A stretch of 64,000 bases of DNA from CAZAQK01 sp046344715. Its GTDB lineage: Bacteria > Pseudomonadota > Alphaproteobacteria > Rickettsiales > SXRF01. A program made the position numbers and the translations under genes. The stretch lies in the NCBI GenBank assembly GCA_046344715.1, contig JBKDKX010000016.1:62001-126000 (forward strand). The letters are read 5' to 3'. Positions 35,481-42,783 of the stretch are shown one piece after another; position 1 is the first letter of the stretch; each line of letters starts with the position of its first letter. The notes under the pieces are model-generated. The model searched no databases. It was given only the letters and a program-made list of their open reading frames with translations, and had not been told where the DNA came from.

Positions 35481-35502
35481 CTAATATGCTTCGTACCTAG
35501 TA
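35481..35502 (+). repeat. 22-bp direct repeat, copy 1
   Basis: Begins CTAATATGCTTCG and ends TACCTAGTA. It is identical to 36359-36380 and lies 112 bp upstream of the 35614 gene. A diverged partial copy (GTACCAATATGCTAA) follows at about 35525-35540. Confidence 0.8.
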
Positions 35503-35613
35503 TAACAGGAGGTTATGGGTTTTGTACCAATATGCTAATTTACTAAAGTAAATATAGGTAAACATAGTACGGTTATATCCCTCCTTCCTGTTCTTTTAAA
35601 CTAGGAAGGTTAT

Positions 35614-36318
35614 ATGCAACAAACAATACCCCAAATAAAGCAAAGTCTAAAAGATGCTCAAACTGAAGTTCGTCTAGCAGGAGAAGCAAAATGGCAAGAA
35701 ATCAAAGCACATAATCCTCATCTGTCGGGCTTTGAAGTTAAGACTAAACCATATAGTTATAAAAAGCGTCCGGCAGGATTTAACAAGGTCATTGAACGTT
35801 TGATGAGTGAGATATCGTATCCATCTGGGATGAATTATGACTCAGGCGTATCATACACAGCAGGGGCAGACAGAACTCAAGCAGCGATTATAGAGAGAAT
35901 CAGGCCATCATTCTCCAATCATAAGATACTACCGAATGTTTGGAATAGAAAGCTTACTAAGAAACAGTTTGAGAAAATGCAAGGGATGGCATGGCGCAAT
36001 TTCCGTAAGCCAATTGACATTAAAGGTTGCAAAACGCTTGCTCAGGTCAAGAAACGTATCCAAGCAGCAATACATGCGAATGATGCCACATTTACCTTTA
36101 AAGGGACGATTGCTATTGACAATAAGGCCGTGATTGTTGGGAAAGATATTTACGCTATCGAAACGAGGAAATCGACTGGCCATGAATACCCTTCTATTCG
36201 GGTTAATATAGGCAATAAACGTGCATGGCTAAGGGTTGATTTGCTACGCTTAATACTGCCATGTAATATGATAATAGCTGAAAACAAGGCAAGTAAAACG
36301 GCTCTCAAAACATCATAG
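35614..36318 (+). CDS. unknown basic protein
   Basis: 234 residues, Lys/Arg-rich, no signal or membrane segment. Visible features are YSYKKRPAGFNKVIERLMSE near the N-terminus, a K-rich middle (NRKLTKKQFEKMQGMAWRNF), and a beta-rich C-terminal part (TFTFKGTIAIDNKAVIVGKD, YPSIRVNIGNKRAWLRVDLL). GGAAGG lies before the ATG. The charge suggests nucleic-acid contact, but this is only inference. It is framed by exact 22-bp repeats and set in AT-rich gaps. No family recognised. Confidence 0.65.
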   Translation: MQQTIPQIKQSLKDAQTEVRLAGEAKWQEIKAHNPHLSGFEVKTKPYSYKKRPAGFNKVIERLMSEISYPSGMNYDSGVSYTAGADRTQAAIIERIRPSFSNHKILPNVWNRKLTKKQFEKMQGMAWRNFRKPIDIKGCKTLAQVKKRIQAAIHANDATFTFKGTIAIDNKAVIVGKDIYAIETRKSTGHEYPSIRVNIGNKRAWLRVDLLRLILPCNMIIAENKASKTALKTS

Positions 36319-36358
36319 AATGTGTAAGAAGCTTGTTGGATAATTGTAAGCGGTATTC

Positions 36359-36380
36359 CTAATATGCTTCGTACCTAGTA
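36359..36380 (+). repeat. 22-bp direct repeat, copy 2
   Basis: Exact copy of 35481-35502, in the 293-bp gap before the 36612 gene. The rest of that gap is AT-rich and I see no other feature in it. Confidence 0.8.
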
Positions 36381-36611
36381 ACGATAGAACAGAAGGTGGT
36401 TTATAATAAATATGAAGATTATATCACTATGACTATCAGGTAATGGCCTTGGGGCTAATACACACTAGTTAATTGTTTGAGTAACTAGAAATAAGTAATT
36501 CCCATGCTGGGGGAGCTAATGCATGTCTAGCTTCAGGATTACAATAAGATTGTCTATAAAGTAAACTTATTCTACTAATACTGGAATAAATAGCCTGATT
36601 AGGAATTAATC

Positions 36612-38072
36612 ATGACGTTGTGGGATTGCATAATAGAGCAGATTGGAAACATCGAGAATCAATATAAAGATGTATTCAAGAAGATTGAAGCTGCTCAAGA
36701 TGGAAGTAAGCAGCGTTTAAATCTTACTGATGGTATTCCTAATTATCATGAATCTATAAATAGCATCCGAGCAAGGCTAACAACTGCACTTGGATTGTTT
36801 AAATCATTATTGGGTGTAGATACCAGCAGACTGCTTATTCCAATGCCCTATTTAAATAACTTGAATAGTGGCTTGAGGGGCATTCATGAATCCTTAAATG
36901 CTATTACTGGGTCATTTACAAATCTAGATGCGAATGGTGGAATTGCCAGCATCAATCCATCAAACTGGGATGTATTGAGTGTCAATCAGGCGTTTACGTT
37001 CAACATTGCAGCCCAATTGCAAGCGATAGACAGTCAGCTAGATAAAGCATTGGATGGATTTTATAGTATTCACGGCCTTGTACAAAGGCCAGACTACACA
37101 GGACTTTCAGACATTGGGGATACACTTACAGGAATTCTCGATGAATTCGCTGAAAGACGTAGCGAAGTCGTGGCGCTGGCAGATGAAGTTAAAAAGAGTA
37201 AGAAGCAAGTTGAGGGTGTAGTTGCCAACGTTAATACACAATTGCAGACTGCTACCGATATTAATAAGCAAATTGATGGAGCCAAGCAAAGTGCTGATAA
37301 CAAGCTAAAAGACATTACAACTGCCGAAGCTTCTGTAGTTCTAAAGATGCCTACAATCGAAGATGTGCACACTAAAGTCACTGCACTCAAGAAAGATGTA
37401 GAGGATTACAAACCTCAATTTGAAAAGTTCAAAGAGCAACTTGAGCAGCGGGTGAAGAAGTATACTGAAGGCAATATCGAGCTTGAGAAGTTGTTAAAAT
37501 CATTGATAGACCAAGAAATAGAAATCAAACGTATTAATGGCGAAGCTTCAGCAGCATTAAACTTTGCTACTGTAGCGGGTATTGCGAAGGGTTTTGAAGA
37601 TAGAAGGGCAGCTCTCGATATAGAATTGAAGAATGCGTATCGCTGGTATGTAGGTGCGGTTGTTAGTTTGTTCGTAACAACAATGGTTCCAGCATCCTAT
37701 GTGGTGGCGATTATATTTAAGTTGGAGTATGTGAAAGACACAACTGAGATAGACTATCATGCACTGGTAACACTCTTGCTGTTGGTTGTGCCATCTGCAA
37801 TTATGACCCGCTTTACTTCGAGTCGCTATAACAGCCTCTTCAGGCTAAGAGAACAGTACGCACATAAATTCTCGATTGCATTCAGTATGGAAGGGTTCAA
37901 GAAGGCACTCAAGGAAGATGAACAAAACAAACTTGTTGCCACTACATTTGCACAGCTTTCAAGCAATAATCCGGCTGACTCAATAGATAATAAATCAAGT
38001 TCAAGTTCAGAAGAACATCCTTTGCCTATTTGGGAGAAATGCCTTGATTTCATTTGTCCCAGCAAGAAATAG
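36612..38072 (+). CDS. coiled-coil membrane protein paired with a KAP-like NTPase
   Basis: 486 residues. The N-terminal half is soluble and helical; residues about 185-320 are strongly coiled-coil (SEVVALADEVKKSKKQVEG, TKVTALKKDVEDYKPQFEKF). Two membrane helices follow (about 342-365 and 377-397, YVGAVVSLFVTTMVPASYVV and LVTLLLLVVPSAIMT). Then comes a short tail with RLREQYAHKFSIAFSMEGFK, resembling the EYxHKxxxAxSYxGF tail of many anchored coiled-coil proteins in accessory loci, and a Ser-rich end. AGGA lies 7 bp before the ATG. It is 37 bp upstream of the NTPase gene. Function unknown; a sensor or membrane effector is plausible. Confidence 0.75.
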   Translation: MTLWDCIIEQIGNIENQYKDVFKKIEAAQDGSKQRLNLTDGIPNYHESINSIRARLTTALGLFKSLLGVDTSRLLIPMPYLNNLNSGLRGIHESLNAITGSFTNLDANGGIASINPSNWDVLSVNQAFTFNIAAQLQAIDSQLDKALDGFYSIHGLVQRPDYTGLSDIGDTLTGILDEFAERRSEVVALADEVKKSKKQVEGVVANVNTQLQTATDINKQIDGAKQSADNKLKDITTAEASVVLKMPTIEDVHTKVTALKKDVEDYKPQFEKFKEQLEQRVKKYTEGNIELEKLLKSLIDQEIEIKRINGEASAALNFATVAGIAKGFEDRRAALDIELKNAYRWYVGAVVSLFVTTMVPASYVVAIIFKLEYVKDTTEIDYHALVTLLLLVVPSAIMTRFTSSRYNSLFRLREQYAHKFSIAFSMEGFKKALKEDEQNKLVATTFAQLSSNNPADSIDNKSSSSSEEHPLPIWEKCLDFICPSKK

Positions 38073-38109
38073 CCCCCATTTCGTATGGGTGGTGAGATAA
38101 GGTAATGCG

Positions 38110-39849
38110 ATGTCATTAGAGAATATCAAGAAATCCATTTGTAATTTCCTGCGTTCAGACGACACGGGAATTCTACTTATTCGTGGCAAATGGGGGGTAG
38201 GAAAAACACATCTTTGGAATGAAGCTCTCAAGGAGTGCGGGGCGGATATAAAAATACCAATATGCTACCAATCACTGTTTGGTATTACCTCGCTGCATGA
38301 GGTTAAGTTTGGGCTGGCAACTCAACTGCTATTGGCTGAAGAAAGATGGGAACCCAAGACTTCCAAACTGGGCAAATATAGCGACACTGCAAAGAGTGCC
38401 CTCAGGTGGACGCGAAAAGGAACCGGAAAGTTTGGTGGTGCAGTTGAGGCACTAATGCCTGCTATGCAGAAAGCCCTCGCTCTTTCCGCGTTTAATGCAC
38501 TCGATTCTGCTGTTATTTGCTTCGACGATTTGGAAAGAAAGAATCCATCTCTAACGATGAATGAATTACTAGGATTAGCAACGCTTCTACGGGATGAGAA
38601 GCAATGCAAAGTGGTATTCATCTTGAATACGGATATGCTTGATGAAAAAGATAGGGACGATTTGCAACGCTATAAAGAAAAGATTGTAGATATTGACTTG
38701 CTCTTAGAACCCAGTCCTGAAGAATGTATCCATATCGCCGCGCCTGAACTTCAGGAGGAAGAGAATGCAGTAATTCGAGCGTCTATACAGAAGCTGAATA
38801 TTAGCAATATCCGAATAATCAGGCGCATACTCAGGCAGTGGCGGGAGCTGAAAGCTCACCTACCATCATCCCATTTTCATCAAACCACAATTAACTCTGC
38901 TGCTTCTAGCTTATGCCTTTTCTCATGGGCTTATTATGGCACTGCTGAAAATAAGCCAGATGTAGAGTTTCTTAAGAAATATCAGGTGTGGAATGATAAA
39001 GAGAATGCCGATGCACAAGTGCAGATATGGCGCAAACTATTAGAAGATTACGGATACCAGTCTACTGATGAACTTGACCTTGAGATTGAGTCATTTGTTC
39101 GTACTGGCTTTATAAATGATAATCTATTTACTAAAGCTGATGCCCTGAATCAGGGAGTTGCAAGGTCTGCACTGGAATCCGAATTCTCAAAAGCCTGGGA
39201 CATCTATCACGATTCCTTCCAAGATGACGTTCAATTAGTATTGGATACGTTATTTGAGGCATTTAAAAGATGTGTCATAGGGATAAGCCCCGGCAATCTT
39301 AATGGAGTGGTGCGGTTATTTAAAGAACTTAGTGACCCTCAACGTGCTCAGCAAATGATTGACTACTACATGGAACAGCGGGGGGATGAGCTTGAGCTAT
39401 TTGATATGAACGAGCGTTCTATTTCCTTCTTTGAGGAACCACAGCCTGAGGTTCTAGCGGCCTTTGAAAACCATAGGCTACGATTAGAGCAATCGGATAC
39501 TAGTACCCTTGAGTCTTTAATTGATGAGTTAGTAAAAGAGCGTTCATTACGTTCATTTAAGGAACGGCGTTTGATAAGTGCAACTGTGGATGAATATTAT
39601 GCTTACTTTAAATCCCTATCTATGGGGGCATACAAGGCTGTCCGTGCCTGTCTACAGTATGCACCGTATAACGATGATAAGAAGATAATCGCCGTGAATG
39701 CAGCTAAAGCTCTTGAAAGAATATCGGCAGAAAGTGCATTGCAAGCAAGGCGTGTGGCTCAGAAATTAGGAAGAAATCATTCGCTTCTGCAAAATACGGA
39801 AACGCAAGATGGTGATGAAGAATCATTGGAAGCCGAAGTAGAGGTCTAA
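38110..39849 (+). CDS. KAP-like P-loop NTPase
   Basis: 579 residues. Walker A is GKWGVGKT at residues 26-33 and Walker B is AVICFDDLERK with Asp139-Asp140; the sequence LATLLRDEKQCKVVFILNTD follows as in KAP/STAND-type ATPases. The long C-terminal part (about 200-579) is helical and unrecognised. There is no membrane helix of its own; KAP proteins often act at the membrane, which the upstream coiled-coil membrane protein could provide. AAGG lies before the ATG. KAP NTPases occur in phage-exclusion proteins such as PifA. Confidence 0.8.
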   Translation: MSLENIKKSICNFLRSDDTGILLIRGKWGVGKTHLWNEALKECGADIKIPICYQSLFGITSLHEVKFGLATQLLLAEERWEPKTSKLGKYSDTAKSALRWTRKGTGKFGGAVEALMPAMQKALALSAFNALDSAVICFDDLERKNPSLTMNELLGLATLLRDEKQCKVVFILNTDMLDEKDRDDLQRYKEKIVDIDLLLEPSPEECIHIAAPELQEEENAVIRASIQKLNISNIRIIRRILRQWRELKAHLPSSHFHQTTINSAASSLCLFSWAYYGTAENKPDVEFLKKYQVWNDKENADAQVQIWRKLLEDYGYQSTDELDLEIESFVRTGFINDNLFTKADALNQGVARSALESEFSKAWDIYHDSFQDDVQLVLDTLFEAFKRCVIGISPGNLNGVVRLFKELSDPQRAQQMIDYYMEQRGDELELFDMNERSISFFEEPQPEVLAAFENHRLRLEQSDTSTLESLIDELVKERSLRSFKERRLISATVDEYYAYFKSLSMGAYKAVRACLQYAPYNDDKKIIAVNAAKALERISAESALQARRVAQKLGRNHSLLQNTETQDGDEESLEAEVEV

Positions 39850-40128
39850 CCAGAAATTCGACATAGTTTTCCGTGAGGGCATATACATATAAGATGGCAC
39901 GGAATGTCCCCCGTAGGGCAGGTCTCCTAGAAATGGCCGTAGAAGGGGTATAATCCATTTGCATGAGCTTGGGTTATATCTAGTAGCAATCGCTGTTGTA
40001 CGGGCTTCTTATTGCGTCACAAGGTTATTGACTTTAGGTGTGACATAGTGTGACATAAAGGTGCGACATAGAACTAGTCACGTCTTCTGAAAGCCTCAGG
40101 TTTTCTGGTGATTATGATGATTGGTGGA
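39850..40128. other. non-coding right end of the island
   Basis: No gene is seen. It holds TGTGACAT octamers at 40039-40046 and 40049-40056 and a variant TGCGACAT at 40062-40069, spaced 10 and 13 bp, matching the pair beside attL. A TATAAT-like GTATAATCC lies near 39947. Confidence 0.6.
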
Positions 40129-40149
40129 GATTCCTGTCGCCTCCACCAT
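40129..40149 (+). repeat. attR, 21-bp copy of the tRNA-Ala 3' end
   Basis: Exact repeat of 32155-32175 ending in CCTCCACCAT. It marks the right junction of the island. Confidence 0.88.
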
Positions 40150-40156
40150 AACAAAT

Positions 40157-40184
40157 AAGCCGCTCTTAGCGGCTTTTTTGTTAT
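40157..40184 (+). terminator. Rho-independent terminator, probably the original tRNA-Ala terminator
   Basis: AAGCCGCT, loop CTT, AGCGGCTT, then TTTTGTTAT. It lies 8 bp after attR, where the tRNA 3' end would have been before insertion. Confidence 0.8.
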
Positions 40185-40199
40185 GGTATAAGGGATTAA

Positions 40200-40300
40200 T
40201 CGAACCCCTGGGTTCGAAATTTTTTCAGCAAGAAAAAATTGACGGCGAAGCCGCCCGTAGGGTGCGAAGCCAGCAGGCGAGCATCAATCCTGTAGCGGTG
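40200..40300. repeat. cluster of short inverted repeats
   Basis: Directly after the terminator: TCGAACC/GGTTCGA (40200-40217), AATTTTTTC/GAAAAAATT with loop AGCAA (40218-40240), then CGGC/GCCG (40243-40253) and GC-rich repeats with two GCGAAGCC copies. It looks like a REP-type or junction element; no gene is present. Confidence 0.5.
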
Positions 40301-40315
40301 TTAAAGATAAATAGT

Positions 40316-41197
40316 TCATTGACTGTTAACGTGATTGTTTAAAATGGTAGCAGAAGTTTGCTCTGAGGATTTAGCCGCATAGTAAGCCTGAACAATAGCC
40401 GCAAAAGCGATGATAAAGGTAAGAATACCTATGAGCCATTGAGTTCTTATGGCATCTGTATGACGACGCTTGCTTTCATGGAAATCTCCAAGTGTTTGGA
40501 TTGCGCGAGGATCGAGCGTGTAGCCAATGCCATCCCTCACAAGATCACCAGAAGCCACGAATGCATCCAAAAACAAATCCAGCCTTCGCTTTGCTTTTTG
40601 CGAATGTGGGTGATAAATCCATTTCGATGATCGAAGTTCTGTCATAAGTTGGAATGCGCTGAAGGTTGGCTTCGTATTATTTGAAGTGGGGGATGTTATG
40701 GAGCCTTCAGAGCCTAAGTGTCTTTCGATGATAAATTCAAGCAAGCCCATCCGGTCGCGGATTACCCATAGCGGTTTTTGGTTGAAAAACCATTGCGAGA
40801 GATTCTTCCAAAAAATCCTACAGTATACTTCAATCTGTACCCAACGCATCTTATAGTCTCGGACTAGGCGGTGGACGTCCGTGTAGTCTTCCCAATATGT
40901 CTTGTAGAAATATTTTACATGGAGGGGGTATTGGAGGGCATCGGATAATGCGACTGTCGTGCTTATTGTAAAAGCACTGTTTCCATCAGGAGTATAAACA
41001 TCAAGCATGCGTGTGTTTGGATTATAGTCCTCTACCAAATATTGATTACCAAAATGGATGCTATAGTAATCATTCAATTGTGCTGTTTCTCCCGTTAAAG
41101 AAATGCGGGAGGGAGCCTTCTTGATGAGTAACTTGGGGAGTAACTCGTGCAGAACGTGTTCCGGAGATGATTTTCTAAATAGATTCATGCTCAACAT
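40316..41197 (-). CDS. unknown membrane-anchored protein
   Basis: 293 residues with one hydrophobic helix near the C-terminus (about 255-275, WLIGILTFIIAFAAIVQAYY). The N-terminal and central parts are soluble. The segment LTGETAQLNDYYSIHFGNQY and several Trp/Tyr-rich stretches stand out. The last third before the helix (RLDLFLDAFVASGDLVRDG) resembles a winged-helix-like fold, by impression only. It lies just outside attR and faces the island. No family recognised. Confidence 0.65.
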   Translation of the reverse strand: MLSMNLFRKSSPEHVLHELLPKLLIKKAPSRISLTGETAQLNDYYSIHFGNQYLVEDYNPNTRMLDVYTPDGNSAFTISTTVALSDALQYPLHVKYFYKTYWEDYTDVHRLVRDYKMRWVQIEVYCRIFWKNLSQWFFNQKPLWVIRDRMGLLEFIIERHLGSEGSITSPTSNNTKPTFSAFQLMTELRSSKWIYHPHSQKAKRRLDLFLDAFVASGDLVRDGIGYTLDPRAIQTLGDFHESKRRHTDAIRTQWLIGILTFIIAFAAIVQAYYAAKSSEQTSATILNNHVNSQ

Positions 41198-41242
41198 TAT
41201 AGATCGGAAAAGAAAAAAACCAACATATTGCTGAAAATAGAA

Positions 41243-41407
41243 TCAAGCCAGCAATGCCAGCGGTTCAAACTTGAAGCTCTTTCCATCCAGTCGAGGCGTG
41301 TTTTCAAAAACGCGCCCCATATCGTTCAAAGCATCTATAAAACTTACTGCTCCCTCTCCACTGTGGACCGCCATTAAAGCAGCCGCCTTTCCGGCGGTTT
41401 TTTTCAT
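41243..41407 (-). CDS. possible 54-residue protein coupled to the tpm-like gene
   Basis: The ATG overlaps the upstream TGA stop (ATGA) and a GGAGG lies 8 bp before it, so translation is plausible. The product starts MKKTAGKAAALMAV and ends GKSFKFEPLALLA, with no recognised domain. The DNA under its first codons also forms a hairpin with a T-run on the plus strand (41383-41404), so the coding call is uncertain. Confidence 0.4.
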   Translation of the reverse strand: MKKTAGKAAALMAVHSGEGAVSFIDALNDMGRVFENTPRLDGKSFKFEPLALLA

Positions 41408-42048
41408 GCTTTCTTCCTCCCCAGCCACCAAACACTCTCCTTCGCGGGGCTTAGGCCTTTCAGGCCGCCGGCGACGTCTAAAGTTTCGAGTGGTGTGATG
41501 GTGTAGTGCGCGCGGTAATGCAGCTGCACTTCCTCAGTGCTCACCGAAAATGGCGGGCCGGGTTGCGTCGATTGATCATATTCATAACAAATAAGCAGCT
41601 GCGGTGCTTTGTGTGTGATGGTCATCAGGTGCGCCACATATTGCGCGCGCATGGCATCCGGCAGGGCGACCAGCGCGGCGCGGTCATATACCGCATCCAC
41701 ATGCCCCAGCGTGGCGGCATCCAGCGCAAAAATATCACCCACGAATATATCAATATTTTCTGCGCTGTAATGTTCCAGTGTGCCCACATCGGTGATGGTG
41801 GGCGTAACGCCAAGCTCTGCAAATAATTGCTCGATAGCGAGAGGAATGAGTTCCGCGCCAACAACGCGAAAGCCCTGCGCTAGCAGCCACGCAATATCCA
41901 GCGTCTTGCCACACAGCGGCACGAATACGCGCTGGCCTTCCTTCAGCGACAGCGCGCTGAAATGTTTCAGCAGCAGCGGGTTCGCATTTTTTTCGTGAAA
42001 AGCAATTTCGTTTTTGTGCCAGCGGCGTTGCCAGAAGCCTGCGTCCAT
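41404..42048 (-). CDS. tpm: thiopurine S-methyltransferase family protein
   Basis: SAM-dependent methyltransferase, 214 residues, the bacterial Tpm length. Family motifs are FWQRRWHKNEIAFHEK near the N-terminus, the SAM-binding VFVPLCGKTLDIAWLLAQGF, VVGAELIPLAIEQLF, and VDAVYDRAALVALPDAMRAQ. Bacterial members methylate thiopurines and act on selenium or tellurium species; the natural substrate here is unknown. Confidence 0.92.
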   Translation of the reverse strand: MDAGFWQRRWHKNEIAFHEKNANPLLLKHFSALSLKEGQRVFVPLCGKTLDIAWLLAQGFRVVGAELIPLAIEQLFAELGVTPTITDVGTLEHYSAENIDIFVGDIFALDAATLGHVDAVYDRAALVALPDAMRAQYVAHLMTITHKAPQLLICYEYDQSTQPGPPFSVSTEEVQLHYRAHYTITPLETLDVAGGLKGLSPAKESVWWLGRKKA

Positions 42049-42150
42049 AAAATTCTCCCTGATTATTTTTTAGTTCTGTTGCGCGGGTGGCACAAGCGCA
42101 ACTTCATAACCTCATTGCTTCCTTATCTCACATCGCGTACAAGGCTCGGC

Positions 42151-42474
42151 ATGATATTTTCATGTAGAAATTTTTGTGTGCTGGTGGTGGTGTGTATGCT
42201 TGCTGCCTGTGATGGATTGCATCCATCGGAAGAAATTGTGGGCGAGGGTAGCATTGCTGCGCTGAATGAAGAGCAATTGCTCATTCAGGAAAAATCCAGC
42301 GTGGTAACGCTGGATATGAAAGGTGCGACGGGACAATCGCTGGCGGCGCGATATAAAGCCGGGCAGGGTGTGAAGCTGGTTGGCACTAAATCAATCGATG
42401 AATTTGGCGAAATGCGCGAAACCATCAAAGCCATCGAATTTGAGGACGGTAAGCGCCTTTACGTTTCCCGGTAG
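42151..42474 (+). CDS. small putative lipoprotein
   Basis: 107 residues from the ATG at 42151. A hydrophobic segment ends in the lipobox CMLAACDGLH, so lipid attachment to that cysteine is likely. The mature part is a small beta-rich domain (LLIQEKSSVVTLDMKGATGQ, GVKLVGTKSIDEFGEMRETI). Upstream in-frame codons back to 41962 run through the divergent tpm promoter region and are unlikely to be translated. No family recognised. Confidence 0.7.
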   Translation: MIFSCRNFCVLVVVCMLAACDGLHPSEEIVGEGSIAALNEEQLLIQEKSSVVTLDMKGATGQSLAARYKAGQGVKLVGTKSIDEFGEMRETIKAIEFEDGKRLYVSR

Positions 42475-42783
42475 CCGTAAATCAGCAAAAATGCCCAATT
42501 TTTAGAGATTTTGCTGTAATTGGGATGTTTTTACGCATTTTTATATATTAAATGATTAACATTTATAGTTAAAAATGGTGCGGATAATGGCTTATTCAGG
42601 CACATTATATGCATAAAATACATATAAAATTCAATATATTATAATAAACAGTTAAAGTATATTAGATATATTTATGTCAATCAATGGCTTGTCATTTGTT
42701 AATTTACTAAAATGCAACCAATTATTAAATAGTAAATAACTCTCTCGGCATATAATAGAAGGCATAACAAATAAGGTTTTGCC
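42475..42783. other. AT-rich gap upstream of the large exoprotein gene
   Basis: 309 bp without a gene, strongly AT-rich with many TATA-like runs. A perfect TATAAT lies at 42751-42756, 28 bp before the start, but no matching -35 box is seen. It probably holds the exoprotein promoter and upstream elements. Confidence 0.5.

Larger units (their letters stand above)
32155..40149 (+). mobile_element. tRNA-Ala integrated genomic island (about 8 kb)
   Basis: A 21-bp sequence from the tRNA-Ala 3' end (32155-32175) recurs exactly at 40129-40149. The left copy is followed by a tyrosine recombinase gene. All six genes inside lie on the plus strand. There are no recognisable plasmid replication, conjugation or phage structural genes, so it is a small integrative island or satellite-like element. 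Several internal gaps are visibly more AT-rich than the flanking core genes. Confidence 0.88.

Noticed and set aside
35481..36380. CRISPR array
   Set aside because: Only two exact copies 0.9 kb apart with a gene between them; no regular spacers and no cas genes anywhere in the window.
40200..40217. tRNA T-arm fragment (TCGAACCC...GGGTTCGA)
   Set aside because: It is a self-complementary hairpin without an acceptor stem or CCA next to it; it fits the neighbouring inverted-repeat cluster better.
41271..41498. 75-residue plus-strand frame over the tpm-like 3' end
   Set aside because: It reads through the terminator-like hairpin, has no ribosome binding site and overlaps the conserved C-terminus of the methyltransferase.
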